Positions 34,227 through 42,843 are shown, counted from the stretch's first letter. The stretch: 64,000 nt of DNA from Peptoniphilus_A genitalis (GCF_949769225.1 NZ_CATKPB010000006.1); one strand, 5' to 3'. Numbers and translations: made by a program. The notes: generated from the letters alone by a model not told the origin.

Positions 34227-35614
34227 AAAAAGAATATTTAACACTTGATAGAATTGAAGGATCCCTACTAGAACTTTCAAATCTTCACAGAGTTAGCTAC
34301 GGTGAAGTTGTAAAAATTATTTCAAAAGATGGCAAGAGATCTGAAATTGGTCAAGTTATAAAAATAGATGAAGACAGGGCAGTTGTCCAAGTATTTGGCA
34401 ACAACCTTGGTGTGTCAACAAAAAATACAAAGGTTGAATTTTCTGCCCATCCTTTTGAAATACCTCTTTCATCAGACATCTTGGGAAGGGTATTTAATGG
34501 TACAGCAGTCCCTATTGACAAGGGCGGTGCCATTTATTCAAAGGATGTTTATAACATAAATGGTAGACCAATTAACCCATCAGCAAGAGAGTACCCAAGA
34601 AACTTTATCCAAACAGGTATCTCTTCTATTGATGGACTTATGACTCTAATTAGGGGACAAAAACTTCCAATCTTTTCTGGATCAGGACTTCCTCACAACG
34701 AAGTTGCTGCTCAAATTGTAAGGCAAGCTAAGATTGCAGATGAGGGTGGAAAGGATAACTTTGCCATTGTCTTTGCAGCAATTGGTGTAAAGCATGACGA
34801 AGCTGACTTCTTTAGAGAAAGTTTTAAAAACTCTGGTGTAATCGACAAGGTTGTAATGTATATCAACTATGCCGACGACCCAATTATGGAAAGACTTATT
34901 GCACCTAAGTGTGCCCTTACTGCTGCAGAATACCTTGCCTTTGAAAAGAACATGCAAGTTCTTGTAATAATGACAGACATAACTTCTTATGCAGAAGCCC
35001 TAAGAGAAGTTTCATCTTCAAGAGAAGAAGTTCCATCAAGAAAGGGCTATCCAGGTCACCTTTATTCTGATTTGGCAGCTCTTTATGAAAGGGCAGGTAT
35101 GATTAAGGACAGCGAAGGATCTGTGACTCTTATTCCAATCCTAACAATGCCTAATGATGATATCACCCACCCAATCCCTGACCTTACAGGTTACATCACC
35201 GAAGGTCAAATTGTAGTAAGTCGTGACCTCTTCTCCAAGGGAGTTTATCCACCAATTAATGTTCTTCCATCCCTATCAAGACTTATGAAGGACGGCATTG
35301 GTGAAGGTTATACAAGGGAGGACCACCCAGACCTTTCTTCACAACTTTTTGCATCCTATTCAAAGGTACAAGAGACTAGAGCCCTTGCTCAAATTATTGG
35401 TGAAGATGATATATCTGAGGACGAAAAATTAATTTTAAAATTTGGTGACGAGTTTGAAAAGAGATTTTTAAGTCAAGATCAAAATGAAAACAGAGATATT
35501 AAAGAAACCCTAGATTTAGGTTGGGAACTACTAAAGATTCTTCCAGCTCAAATGATTGATAGAATTGATCCTAAGTTAAAAGAAAAATATCTAGGTGATA
35601 ATAATGGCGATTAA
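34223..35614 (+). CDS. ntpB: V-type ATPase subunit B
   Basis: 463 residues. Degenerate nucleotide loop GSGLPHNEVAAQ near residue 153, as expected for the non-catalytic subunit, and the interface arginine segment SYAEALREVSSSREEVPSRKGYPGHLYSD near 255-283. ATG overlaps ntpA by 4 bp. Confidence 0.96.
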   Translation: MKKEYLTLDRIEGSLLELSNLHRVSYGEVVKIISKDGKRSEIGQVIKIDEDRAVVQVFGNNLGVSTKNTKVEFSAHPFEIPLSSDILGRVFNGTAVPIDKGGAIYSKDVYNINGRPINPSAREYPRNFIQTGISSIDGLMTLIRGQKLPIFSGSGLPHNEVAAQIVRQAKIADEGGKDNFAIVFAAIGVKHDEADFFRESFKNSGVIDKVVMYINYADDPIMERLIAPKCALTAAEYLAFEKNMQVLVIMTDITSYAEALREVSSSREEVPSRKGYPGHLYSDLAALYERAGMIKDSEGSVTLIPILTMPNDDITHPIPDLTGYITEGQIVVSRDLFSKGVYPPINVLPSLSRLMKDGIGEGYTREDHPDLSSQLFASYSKVQETRALAQIIGEDDISEDEKLILKFGDEFEKRFLSQDQNENRDIKETLDLGWELLKILPAQMIDRIDPKLKEKYLGDNNGD

Positions 35615-36239
35615 GGTAACTCCTACTAAGGCAAATTTAATTGCATCAAAGAATGCCCTTGTCCTTGCGGAGAAGGGTTACGACCTTCTTGACAAGAAGA
35701 GGACAGTCCTTATTAAGGAAATGATGGACTTAAATAAAAATGCCAAGGTCTTGCAAGACGAGATAGAAGAAAAGTTTGAAAAGTCTTACTCTGAACTTGT
35801 AATGGCAACTATATCCATGGGGGCATTGTCCCTCAAGGACATGGGAGAGTCAGCTCCCCTTGAAAATGACTATGAAATTATTTCTCGTTCAGTCATGGGG
35901 CTTGAGCTTCCAAAAATAAAATATGAAAAGCCCAGCGCTAGGGCAGACTATTCCCTTCACCAATCTAATGCAGCCTTTGACAGGGCAAAGATTAATATTG
36001 CAGAAATTCTTCCTGTTATCTATGAGCTTGCAGAGATAGAAACTTCTGTCTTTAGGCTTGCCAATGAAATTAAGAAGACTGCTAAGAGGGCCAACGCCCT
36101 TGACAAGATTCAAATTCCTAAGTACAGGCATATCATTAGGGAGATTGAAGATATCTTGGCAGAAAAGGAAAGGGAAGACTTCTTTAGACTTAAGAAGGTA
36201 AAGAATAAAAAGAATAAGAAAAATAAAGAGAACAAATAA
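35604..36239 (+). CDS. ntpD: V-type ATPase subunit D (central stalk)
   Basis: 211 residues from ATG 35604 (MAIKVTPTKANLIASKN) behind AGGTGATA; an upstream ATT-ATT context start at 35595 is inside this site. Long antiparallel coiled coil, the rotor shaft. Ends with a Lys/Asn-rich tail (KNKKNKKNKENK). Last operon gene. Confidence 0.92.
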   Translation: MAIKVTPTKANLIASKNALVLAEKGYDLLDKKRTVLIKEMMDLNKNAKVLQDEIEEKFEKSYSELVMATISMGALSLKDMGESAPLENDYEIISRSVMGLELPKIKYEKPSARADYSLHQSNAAFDRAKINIAEILPVIYELAEIETSVFRLANEIKKTAKRANALDKIQIPKYRHIIREIEDILAEKEREDFFRLKKVKNKKNKKNKENK

Positions 36240-36243
36240 AAAG

Positions 36244-36279
36244 ACCCAAGTTGAAAATAAATTCAGCTTGGGTTTTTTG
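36244..36279 (+). terminator. Terminator of the V-ATPase operon
   Basis: ACCCAAGTTGAA (36244-36255) pairs with TTCAGCTTGGGT (36262-36273), one wobble, then T6. Confidence 0.9.
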
Positions 36280-36291
36280 TATGACTTGAAA

Positions 36292-36323
36292 AAAGTGGAT
36301 GCCCTAATGGCATCCTAATTTTT
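36292..36323 (-). terminator. Terminator of the minus-strand transporter gene
   Basis: GGATGCC (36297-36303) and GGCATCC (36309-36315), flanked by A6 on the left (T on the minus strand) and T on the right; it may work in both directions. Confidence 0.8.
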
Positions 36324-36349
36324 TGAAAATTTTTATAAATCTCTCACTC

Positions 36350-37480
36350 TTAACTCATTGGAAAGAAAATATTAATTATCTGTGGCAAGAAAACCATCAT
36401 CACAGTAGCAGTTGGTTGTGTAGCCGCATAGAAAGATGAAACCTTGTCGTCCCCATTAGTAACTTGGAGTAGGGCTCCAAGAGATGGGGCAGAGGTCATT
36501 GATCCTGTAGTAGCACCAAGAGCTGCAAAGAGTGGAAGCTTGAAGACCCTGTAGGAAATAAAAAGTGAAATAAGTGCAGGCACTAGTGTTAGGATAACTC
36601 CTGCAAAAAATAATTTTATTCCATACTGACTTACAACTTCTACAAAACCTGTTCCGGCACTTACTCCTGATTCCAACAAGAAGAAGGCAAGACCTAGGTC
36701 ACGAACAAGGGCAAGTCTGTCGTTAGAAACAACTAAGTTAATCCTGCCAAGTCTTCCATAATGACCAAGGACGAGTCCTGCGATAAGAGAGCCGCCGCCA
36801 GCACCAAGTGAAAGGCTAACATTTCCTATGGGAATTTTTATAGAACCAAGTAGAATTCCTAGTGTGGAAGCTAAGGCTATTGCAAAAAGTCCATTCTTTT
36901 CAAAATCAATTAAGTTTACAAAATCTTTTTTTACAGTATTTGCATTATCTTTTGGAAGAATTAATTTTTTATTTTCTTCTTCCACGTCAACCTTTAACAT
37001 TCTTGGAATAAGTTGAACAATAAGAACAACTCCAACAACACCAAAGGCATAAGCAATCCCGTAGCCAACGCCAGGCAAGTTTGAAGTCGTAAGACTCTTT
37101 ACAGTTCCAAGCATTGATGTCGATGTCATGGCTCCAGTTGCAAGTCCCATGGATAGGGCAAGATCAATGTCAAAGAATTTAGACACTAATACAATTAAAA
37201 CTCCTCCTATGGCAACAGTTATAAATGAAATTGCCAAAAAGGAAAGACCGTTTTTCTTTATGTTAGCCATAAAACTTGGACCAGCCATGAGGCCAATAGG
37301 TACAAGGAAAAGTACAAGGCCTAGGCTTGCTAAAAACTTTGGGACTTCAAATCCAAAGTGACCAAAGAAGAGTGCCACAATTAAAATTGCTGATGCACCA
37401 AACTTTAATCCGAAAAAGTTAATATGACCAAGGGCATATCCCAAGACCATGATCAAAAATATAATTAATAATTCCTTCAT
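36350..37480 (-). CDS. AspT/YidE/YbjL-type membrane transporter
   Basis: 376 residues, about ten or eleven membrane segments. Two internal repeats carry the matching motifs GLATGAMTSTSMLG (near residue 115) and GATTGSMTSAPSLGAL (near 330), the hallmark of the aspartate:alanine exchanger family duplication. It lacks the TrkA-C (RCK) domains that sit in the middle of full-size members (about 550 residues). Substrate unknown; an amino or organic acid is likely. AAGGAGGTATTAT precedes the ATG on the minus strand. Confidence 0.85.
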   Translation of the reverse strand: MKELLIIFLIMVLGYALGHINFFGLKFGASAILIVALFFGHFGFEVPKFLASLGLVLFLVPIGLMAGPSFMANIKKNGLSFLAISFITVAIGGVLIVLVSKFFDIDLALSMGLATGAMTSTSMLGTVKSLTTSNLPGVGYGIAYAFGVVGVVLIVQLIPRMLKVDVEEENKKLILPKDNANTVKKDFVNLIDFEKNGLFAIALASTLGILLGSIKIPIGNVSLSLGAGGGSLIAGLVLGHYGRLGRINLVVSNDRLALVRDLGLAFFLLESGVSAGTGFVEVVSQYGIKLFFAGVILTLVPALISLFISYRVFKLPLFAALGATTGSMTSAPSLGALLQVTNGDDKVSSFYAATQPTATVMMVFLPQIINIFFPMS

Positions 37481-37677
37481 ATAATACCTCCTTATAATTC
37501 TTCCCTGTGCTTTTTATGATAAGACTATTAAAATTCAAAGTAAAGAAAGCTGTTGGATACAAGGTATCCTTTGAGTAAATAAAAAATATTCTCATAAAAA
37601 TATCTAAGGAAGAAGATAAAACAAGTAATACCCAATATAAAAATTTTTAAATATTTTAAGATTCCTATAAAAAAGTC

Positions 37678-37706
37678 TTGCAAAAATAAAAGGGCTTGTA
37701 TATAAT
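37678..37706 (+). promoter_or_regulatory. Promoter of the gntR-ABC operon
   Basis: TTGCAA (37678-37683) and TATAAT (37701-37706), 17-bp spacer. It lies about 180 bp before gntR. Between 37481 and 37677 nothing else is evident. Confidence 0.75.
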
Positions 37707-37711
37707 AACTA

Positions 37712-37796
37712 TTGTATTAAGGAGTTGATACAACAATACAAAAAAACAAATCTCTTGTATTGGTAAAAAACTAATTAAGACATAAGACAAGAGATT
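37712..37796 (+). promoter_or_regulatory. Candidate GntR/YtrA operator and leader inverted repeat
   Basis: TTGTAT (37712-37717) and ATACAA (37728-37733) form a 6-10-6 palindrome right at the expected transcription start, a good site for autorepression. Further down AATCTCTTGT (37749-37758) and ACAAGAGATT (37787-37796) form a 10-bp inverted repeat, not followed by T, which could fold in the leader. Confidence 0.55.
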
Positions 37797-37886
37797 AAGA
37801 TTTAAAAATTAATAAAATTTTACTTAATATAAAAGGGATAGGTAGATTAAAAATTATTAATAATCCAATCCCAGGAGGAGGTAAAA

Positions 37887-38246
37887 ATGGAATTTGATAA
37901 CAACAGACCCATTTACATCCAGCTCCTAGAAGATTTTAAATTAAAAATTTCAAGTGGAGAATGGAAGAGTGGAGAAAAAATGGAAACGGTTAGAAATCTT
38001 GCCCAAAGTTATGGAGTTAATCCCAACACAGTCCAAAGGGCCTTGCAAGAACTTGAGAGAGAAGGCCTTGCCAAGTCAAACAGGACTAGCGGCAGATTTA
38101 TAACAGATGACGAAGAACTAATAGAAGAAATTGCAAAGGGTGCCTTTTATAGGTCCTGCGACGACTTAATTGGAGTTGCAGGAGAACTCAAGATGACAAA
38201 GGAAAAATCACTGGAACTTTTAGACAAATATTGGAGGGAAGTATGA
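37887..38246 (+). CDS. GntR-family (YtrA subfamily) regulator
   Basis: 119 residues: winged helix at about 8-75 (NRPIYIQLLEDFKLKISSGEWKSGEKM, then NPNTVQRALQELEREGLAKS) and a short C-terminal helical part, the compact YtrA layout. Such proteins repress the ABC operon they head, often responding to cell-wall stress or antibiotics in relatives. AGGAGGAGG-like site before the ATG; its end overlaps the ATPase gene by 4 bp. Confidence 0.9.
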   Translation: MEFDNNRPIYIQLLEDFKLKISSGEWKSGEKMETVRNLAQSYGVNPNTVQRALQELEREGLAKSNRTSGRFITDDEELIEEIAKGAFYRSCDDLIGVAGELKMTKEKSLELLDKYWREV

Positions 38247-38929
38247 GCAAGCTAGAGATAAAAAATATAAAAATGGGTTACAAGAACAAGGTCCTTGACG
38301 ACCTAAACCTAGAACTCGATAAGGGACAAATTGTTGGCCTAGTTGGACCCAATGGTGCCGGTAAGTCAACCCTACTTAGGATCCTTGCAGGATTAGAAAA
38401 AACTTACAAGGGAAGTGTGGTAATTGACGGAGAAGAACTTTCTTACAAGACAGCAGAAATTTTATCTTATCAACCAGATAAATTTGCTCTTAGCGACAAG
38501 CTTTCTGTAAAGGAAGTTGTTAGAACTTACAAAAAATTCTTCAAGGACTTTGACGAAGAGAAGTTTTACAGGATTTACGATGAATTTAAACTTCCACAAG
38601 GGGCAAAGGTCAAAGAAATGAGTAAGGGTATGAGAGAAAAAATGCAAATTGCATTGAGCCTTTCAAGAAAGGCAGAGATCTTCCTCTTGGACGAACCAAT
38701 TTCTGGAGTTGACCCTTCAGCGAGAAAGGCAATCATCCAAACTATTTTAAATAATTTTGAAGAGGACTCTCTAATTATTTTATCAACTCATTTAATAAAT
38801 CAAATCGAGCCACTACTTGACAGGGTCCTCTTCCTTTCAGAAGGTAAGATTAGCCTTAACAAGACAGTAGATGAAATAAGAAGTGAAAAGAATATGAGTA
38901 TAGAAGACTACTTTACGGAGGTATTTTAA
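38243..38929 (+). CDS. ABC transporter ATP-binding protein (YtrB-like)
   Basis: 228 residues from ATG 38243. Walker A GPNGAGKST near 37, signature degenerate (MSKGMREKM instead of LSGGQ) as in many GntR-linked ABC exporters, Walker B FLLDEPISGVD, H-loop STH. Overlaps gntR by 4 bp and the permease by 1 bp. Confidence 0.9.
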   Translation: MSKLEIKNIKMGYKNKVLDDLNLELDKGQIVGLVGPNGAGKSTLLRILAGLEKTYKGSVVIDGEELSYKTAEILSYQPDKFALSDKLSVKEVVRTYKKFFKDFDEEKFYRIYDEFKLPQGAKVKEMSKGMREKMQIALSLSRKAEIFLLDEPISGVDPSARKAIIQTILNNFEEDSLIILSTHLINQIEPLLDRVLFLSEGKISLNKTVDEIRSEKNMSIEDYFTEVF

Positions 38930-39693
38930 TGGGAAAATTACTTGGACATCAAATAAGAAATCACTTTAGAAATAATTGGTTTATACCAGTTTTACCAGTT
39001 GCCCTAATTCTCTTTGGAGTGCTATTTTCAAATGTTAATAATAAAATTGGTGTCAGTGCAGTTGCAATAGGCATGATGGCGCTAATGTTTGGCTACTTTG
39101 CAGCAGCTATAACAGTAATAGTTGGCGACTACAATATGTTCTTTGGCGACAGCGCCCTATTTTATGAATCAACACCAATAAGTCCATCAGCAAAAACTTT
39201 TTCAAGATTTTTATATTATCTTATAATGTTTACAATCTATTCACTTTATGTGGCATTAATTTGTTTCCTATTTATGACTGCACCTTCTGTTGATGAAGGA
39301 GTAATATATATGTCTTGGGCAGATATAAGTAAGGCAATTAACGAAGTTGGAGTAAGAAATATATTAATAGGTGTTGCTTGGGTTCTAATTGCTTTATTTA
39401 ACAATATAATTAGCATAATCTTTGCAGTTACCCTTGGTGGTGGCAAAAAACTTAGAAGATTTGGACTAGGCGGACCTGTCCTTGTATATATAGGACTAGG
39501 AATGATAGAAGGAGCAGTTATCTATGTATTAGATAAATTTGACTTGTTTACAAATATAGAACTCTTCCTAAACAATGGAGATGTGTTCATGAGGGGGATG
39601 GGAATAGGAATACTAATCCCAATGATTTTAGAAACAATAGCCTTATTCGCTGGAGTTTATTATATGCATAAGAAGAGGATTTCAGTAAGTTAA
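38929..39693 (+). CDS. ABC transporter permease (six-TM)
   Basis: 254 residues with six membrane segments, ABC-2-like. No outer domain. Pairs with the ATPase that overlaps it. Cargo unknown; the family exports peptides or lipids or senses the envelope. Confidence 0.82.
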   Translation: MGKLLGHQIRNHFRNNWFIPVLPVALILFGVLFSNVNNKIGVSAVAIGMMALMFGYFAAAITVIVGDYNMFFGDSALFYESTPISPSAKTFSRFLYYLIMFTIYSLYVALICFLFMTAPSVDEGVIYMSWADISKAINEVGVRNILIGVAWVLIALFNNIISIIFAVTLGGGKKLRRFGLGGPVLVYIGLGMIEGAVIYVLDKFDLFTNIELFLNNGDVFMRGMGIGILIPMILETIALFAGVYYMHKKRISVS

Positions 39694-39700
39694 AGAAAAT

Positions 39701-39728
39701 GGTTCGTGGGCTTCCCACGGGCCTTTTT
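39701..39728 (+). terminator. Terminator of the gntR-ABC operon
   Basis: GGTTCGTGGG-CTT-CCCACGGGCC (two G-U pairs), then T7. It starts 7 bp after the permease stop. Confidence 0.9.
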
Positions 39729-39855
39729 TTATTACGATAAAGTTTTTATTTTTTTAAAAACAGAATCTAAAAATTTATTTTTCATTAAGGCATAATTAAC
39801 CTCTATATAGATGAAAAAATATTCTCAATGAATTATAATTATTTAGAGGTGTTTT

Positions 39856-40701
39856 ATGATTACGAAGAAAGCCCACGCTAAGTTAAACTTGTCTCTCGAC
39901 GTAACAGGCAAGAGAGAAAATGGCTACCACGACATCAAAACTTTAATGGTGATGACAGACCTTTATGACGAGATGAAATTTTCTAAGAGCGACAAGCTTG
40001 AAATCCTTGGCGACTTTGATTTTGATATGAAGGAAAATTTTATTTACAAGGCCTACCTTGCACTAAGAGACTATGTTGCTAAGGACCTTCCCTTTAAAGT
40101 TGAAATAGAAAAAAATATTCCCATGGCAGGTGGACTTGCTGGAGGAACTTCTAACGGAGCTGGGACTTTTTACGCCTTAAATGATTTGTACGATTTAAAA
40201 ATTCCAAATAAAGATTTAATAAAACTATCATCAAGCCTTGGGGCAGACTTTACATATATGATGACTGGAGGGACTAAACTTGCCTCTGGCATAGGAGAAA
40301 TTTTAGAAGAAGTAAGGCCAATTGAACTTGACAATGTCCTAGTAGTCAATCCTGGCTACGGAGTCTCCACTAAGGAAGTCTATGAAAGCATAAAGATAGA
40401 GGAAAAGAGAATAGACTTTGATGAAGTTTTACAAGCTCTCTATGATTTAGACATAAAAAGATTAAATAAAGTTTTAGAAAACAAGATGGAAGATGTGGTT
40501 TTTGAAAAACACAGGGATCTCTTAGAGATAAAAAACAAGATGAGAGAATTTAATTCTGCCTCCCTTATGAGTGGAAGCGGGGCAACAATTTTTGGAATTT
40601 TTGAAAATAAAAATGACTTAGAAGATGCCTACAGGCATTTCAAAAGAACTTATGACAAGACCTTTAAGCTGAAAGTGGGTGAGAAATTTGGCAGTTTTTG
40701 A
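39856..40701 (+). CDS. ispE: 4-diphosphocytidyl-2-C-methyl-D-erythritol kinase
   Basis: GHMP kinase of the non-mevalonate isoprenoid pathway, 281 residues. AHAKLNLSLDVTGKRENGYHDI at 6-27 is the family start; the ATP motif PMAGGLAGGTSNGAG lies near 90-104, and the C-terminal MSGSGATIFGIF near 236. AGAGGTG precedes the ATG. A TATAAT at about 39835 is the likely -10. Overlaps the next gene. Confidence 0.95.
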   Translation: MITKKAHAKLNLSLDVTGKRENGYHDIKTLMVMTDLYDEMKFSKSDKLEILGDFDFDMKENFIYKAYLALRDYVAKDLPFKVEIEKNIPMAGGLAGGTSNGAGTFYALNDLYDLKIPNKDLIKLSSSLGADFTYMMTGGTKLASGIGEILEEVRPIELDNVLVVNPGYGVSTKEVYESIKIEEKRIDFDEVLQALYDLDIKRLNKVLENKMEDVVFEKHRDLLEIKNKMREFNSASLMSGSGATIFGIFENKNDLEDAYRHFKRTYDKTFKLKVGEKFGSF

Positions 40702-41413
40702 TACAGGTCCAGGCATAGTTGGACTTTACGAAGTTCATAGGGACTTCTTAAATTATTATGTCGATGATAAATTTGAATACTATGGACTCTATAGACGAGA
40801 AGTAGTTAATGAAAGGATAGAATTTTTAGAAAAGTCCTTTAAAAAGGCAAAAAAAATAATAGTCATGGACTTTGATGCCATTGACTACTTTAAAAATTCT
40901 CCGAGAGCCTTTTATGGCGAGGAAGCCCTAAAGAAAAATTTAAAAGATAAAAAAATTCTCTGTCTTGGATCAAAGTTAACTTGCCAGGAAGAGACTTTAA
41001 AAATTTTTACTGATTCGCCAGTGGATTATCTTGATGTTCCACTTTTGATTAATGGAGCCAATGACGGAGTTGCTGATGATATCATGAAGATAGTTTCTGA
41101 TGAGTACTTCAAGGATTTTGACTTTTCAAAATACCAGATGATTTTTCTTGCCTCAAGTGGGCTCCACTTGGAGAAGAACTTTTTCATAAATTATTTTGCA
41201 AGGAAGGTCTTGGAGATAGAAATTTATTCCAATGTTGATGGAATTTTGGAAGATTATAGCTACAAGAAGGAAAATTATATTAGGGATTATTTTTATGTGA
41301 CAAGCTCTAAGAGTGGCTTTTACTCAAGGGCAGAGAAGTATCTCAGAGAAAGAGGACTTCTTAAAGAGAGAGAACTCTTAAATGTTTCTAGACTTTTTAA
41401 AAAAGGGCAATAA
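40688..41413 (+). CDS. Glutamate racemase-like protein lacking both catalytic cysteines
   Basis: 241 residues from TTG 40688 behind GGGTGAG (a GTG at 40679 lies within that site). Opening MAVFDTGPGIVGLYEV matches MurI (FDSGVGGLTV), the segment IIVMDFDAIDYF (57-68) aligns with MurI's VACNTA, DVPLLINGANDGV with PLFVPLVEEG, and FLASSGLHLEKNFF (153-166) with LGCTHYPLL. Both active-site Cys are thus replaced (Asp or Phe; Ser). Racemase activity is therefore unlikely. Start overlaps ispE by 14 bp. A regulatory or structural role is possible but unproven. Confidence 0.7.
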   Translation: MAVFDTGPGIVGLYEVHRDFLNYYVDDKFEYYGLYRREVVNERIEFLEKSFKKAKKIIVMDFDAIDYFKNSPRAFYGEEALKKNLKDKKILCLGSKLTCQEETLKIFTDSPVDYLDVPLLINGANDGVADDIMKIVSDEYFKDFDFSKYQMIFLASSGLHLEKNFFINYFARKVLEIEIYSNVDGILEDYSYKKENYIRDYFYVTSSKSGFYSRAEKYLRERGLLKERELLNVSRLFKKGQ

Positions 41414-41435
41414 AAAAAGTCCCATCACTGGGACT
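41412..41435 (-). terminator. Terminator of the tRNA-Ser/SRP RNA transcript
   Basis: On the minus strand AGTCCC-AGTGAT-GGGACT (41435-41418) is followed by T7. Confidence 0.92.
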
Positions 41436-41444
41436 AAATATGTA

Positions 41445-41711
41445 GCCATGCACCCAAAGTCGAAAGTTAACCTCACACGTTACCCTTACAGTTAGCTCAG
41501 ATTAGGCGACCCTTGCGGCACACAAAAGATCTTGCTTAGTGCTGCTTCGATCAAGATCTGACACGGTTCACAAGTTTCTGTTGCGCAGGACCCAATCGTC
41601 AACACCACTTATAAGGGGCAGACTGCAAAATTAAAATCCTCTATTGGGAATTCAGCCCTGCTGTAGCGAATCGCAGGTACAGGACATCGCTAATTTCCCG
41701 CTTAGCATGGC
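41445..41711 (-). ncRNA. ffs: Signal recognition particle RNA (large Gram-positive type)
   Basis: 267 nt on the minus strand. Ends pair (GCCATGC at the 5' end with GCATGGC at the 3' end). The Alu-domain block TGTCCTGTACCTGCGATTCG and then GCTACAGCAGGGCTGAATTC are clear. Further on come GTGAACCGTGTCAG and GAAGCAGCACTAAG of helix 8, where Ffh binds. The tip reads AUCUUGAUCGAAGC, in which the loop is not GGAA. It begins 2 bp after the tRNA CCA end, so both come from one transcript. Boundaries good to a few bases. Confidence 0.93.
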
Positions 41712-41713
41712 GA

Positions 41714-41803
41714 TGGCGGAGAGAGGGGGATTCGAACCCCCGATACACTTTCGTGTATACTCGCTTTCCAGGCGGGCTCCTTCAACCTCTCGGACATCTC
41801 TCC
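41714..41803 (-). tRNA. tRNA-Ser (anticodon GGA), CCA encoded
   Basis: 90 nt on the minus strand: acceptor stem GGAGAGA/TCTCTCC, D arm, anticodon loop CTGGAAA with GGA, a long variable arm (TATACACGAAAGTGTAT) typical of serine tRNA, T arm GGGGGTTCGAATCCCCC, discriminator G and CCA. Confidence 0.97.
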
Positions 41804-41818
41804 ACGGCCTAGAAATTT

Positions 41819-41847
41819 ATTGTACAGTAGATAATTAATAATGTCAA
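41819..41847 (-). promoter_or_regulatory. Promoter for tRNA-Ser and SRP RNA
   Basis: TTGACA (41847-41842) and TACAAT (41824-41819) on the minus strand, spacer exactly 17 bp, about 16 bp before the tRNA 5' end. Confidence 0.85.
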
Positions 41848-41862
41848 GAATAAGGTGATAAA

Positions 41863-42843
41863 TTGAAAACTAAGGATATTGTATTAAGAGAATTAGAAAT
41901 AAATAGGGCATCCTATATTTCTGGTCAAGAATTGGCAGAAAAATTAAATATTTCAAGGACTGCAATTTGGAAGGCCATTAACAATTTAAAGGAAGAGGGC
42001 TTTCAAATAGAGTCACAGACAAAGTTGGGTTACAAGTTAATAGGAAGTGACGACAAGCTTTCTGACGAGGGAATAAGAAAGGGACTTAGAGAAGAATTAA
42101 AGGACATTGACATTATTGTATTCGACGAAATAGATTCTACAAATACAGAAGCCAAGAGAAGACTTTACTCCTCAGATGTCAAGGACTTCACAGTAATTGT
42201 TTCTGACATGCAAAAGGGCGGAAGAGGAAGGACAGGCAAGTCCTTTGCATCTCCTAAGGGAAGTGGAGTTTACTTTAGTATTGTCCTTCACCCAAGAGAC
42301 TTCTTTGACTTTTCCTACTTCGATTTAATTACAGTTAAGGCTGCAGTTTCTGTTGCTCAGGGAATCAAAGAAGCCACAGGCAAGCAAGCTGAAATAAAAT
42401 GGGTCAATGATTTATTCATTGATGGCAAAAAGATTTGTGGAATCTTATCAGAGCTTGACGCAGATTTTGAATCAAGGAGCGTAAAGTCAGTTATTGTAGG
42501 AATTGGAATAAATGTAAATGAACCTAAGGACGACAGCTTTAAGGACTTAAAAAATATTGCCGGCTACATTGGAACTGATGTAATAAGAAATGAAATTCTT
42601 TCAGCAATTTTAAATGCCTTTTATGAAAATAATTATAATAAGTCCGACCAAGAAATTATAAAATACTATAAAGACCATTCACTTGTCATTGGCAAGGACT
42701 TGACCTTTGAATTAAACGGCAAAAAGTATTCTGCTGTGGGTTACGACATCAATGAAAAGGGCAACCTAATTGTCGACACAGGAGAGGAAAAAATCACCCT
42801 TTCCAGTGGAGAAGTTTCTATAAAGGGAAACTTTTATAAGTAG
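41863..42843 (+). CDS. birA: Biotin ligase / biotin operon repressor
   Basis: Attaches biotin to carboxylases through biotinyl-AMP, and as holorepressor binds DNA. 326 residues: N-terminal winged helix (SGQELAEKLNISRTAIWKAINNLKEEGF, about 21-48), catalytic domain with GGRGRTGKSF near 125 and KWVNDLFIDGKKICGIL near 184, SH3-like C-terminal domain. Start is TTG 41863 behind AGGTGATA. Because it keeps the DNA-binding domain, it likely controls the bioY-bioD-bioA genes at 51.2 kb. Confidence 0.95.
   Translation: MKTKDIVLRELEINRASYISGQELAEKLNISRTAIWKAINNLKEEGFQIESQTKLGYKLIGSDDKLSDEGIRKGLREELKDIDIIVFDEIDSTNTEAKRRLYSSDVKDFTVIVSDMQKGGRGRTGKSFASPKGSGVYFSIVLHPRDFFDFSYFDLITVKAAVSVAQGIKEATGKQAEIKWVNDLFIDGKKICGILSELDADFESRSVKSVIVGIGINVNEPKDDSFKDLKNIAGYIGTDVIRNEILSAILNAFYENNYNKSDQEIIKYYKDHSLVIGKDLTFELNGKKYSAVGYDINEKGNLIVDTGEEKITLSSGEVSIKGNFYK

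Noticed and set aside
37749..37796. 10-bp inverted repeat as a terminator before gntR
   Set aside because: The loop is long (28 nt) and no T run follows; kept only as a leader structure.
41644..41838. 64-residue ORF on the plus strand
   Set aside because: It lies fully across the minus-strand tRNA-Ser and SRP RNA genes; structure and promoter of these are clear, so the ORF is chance.
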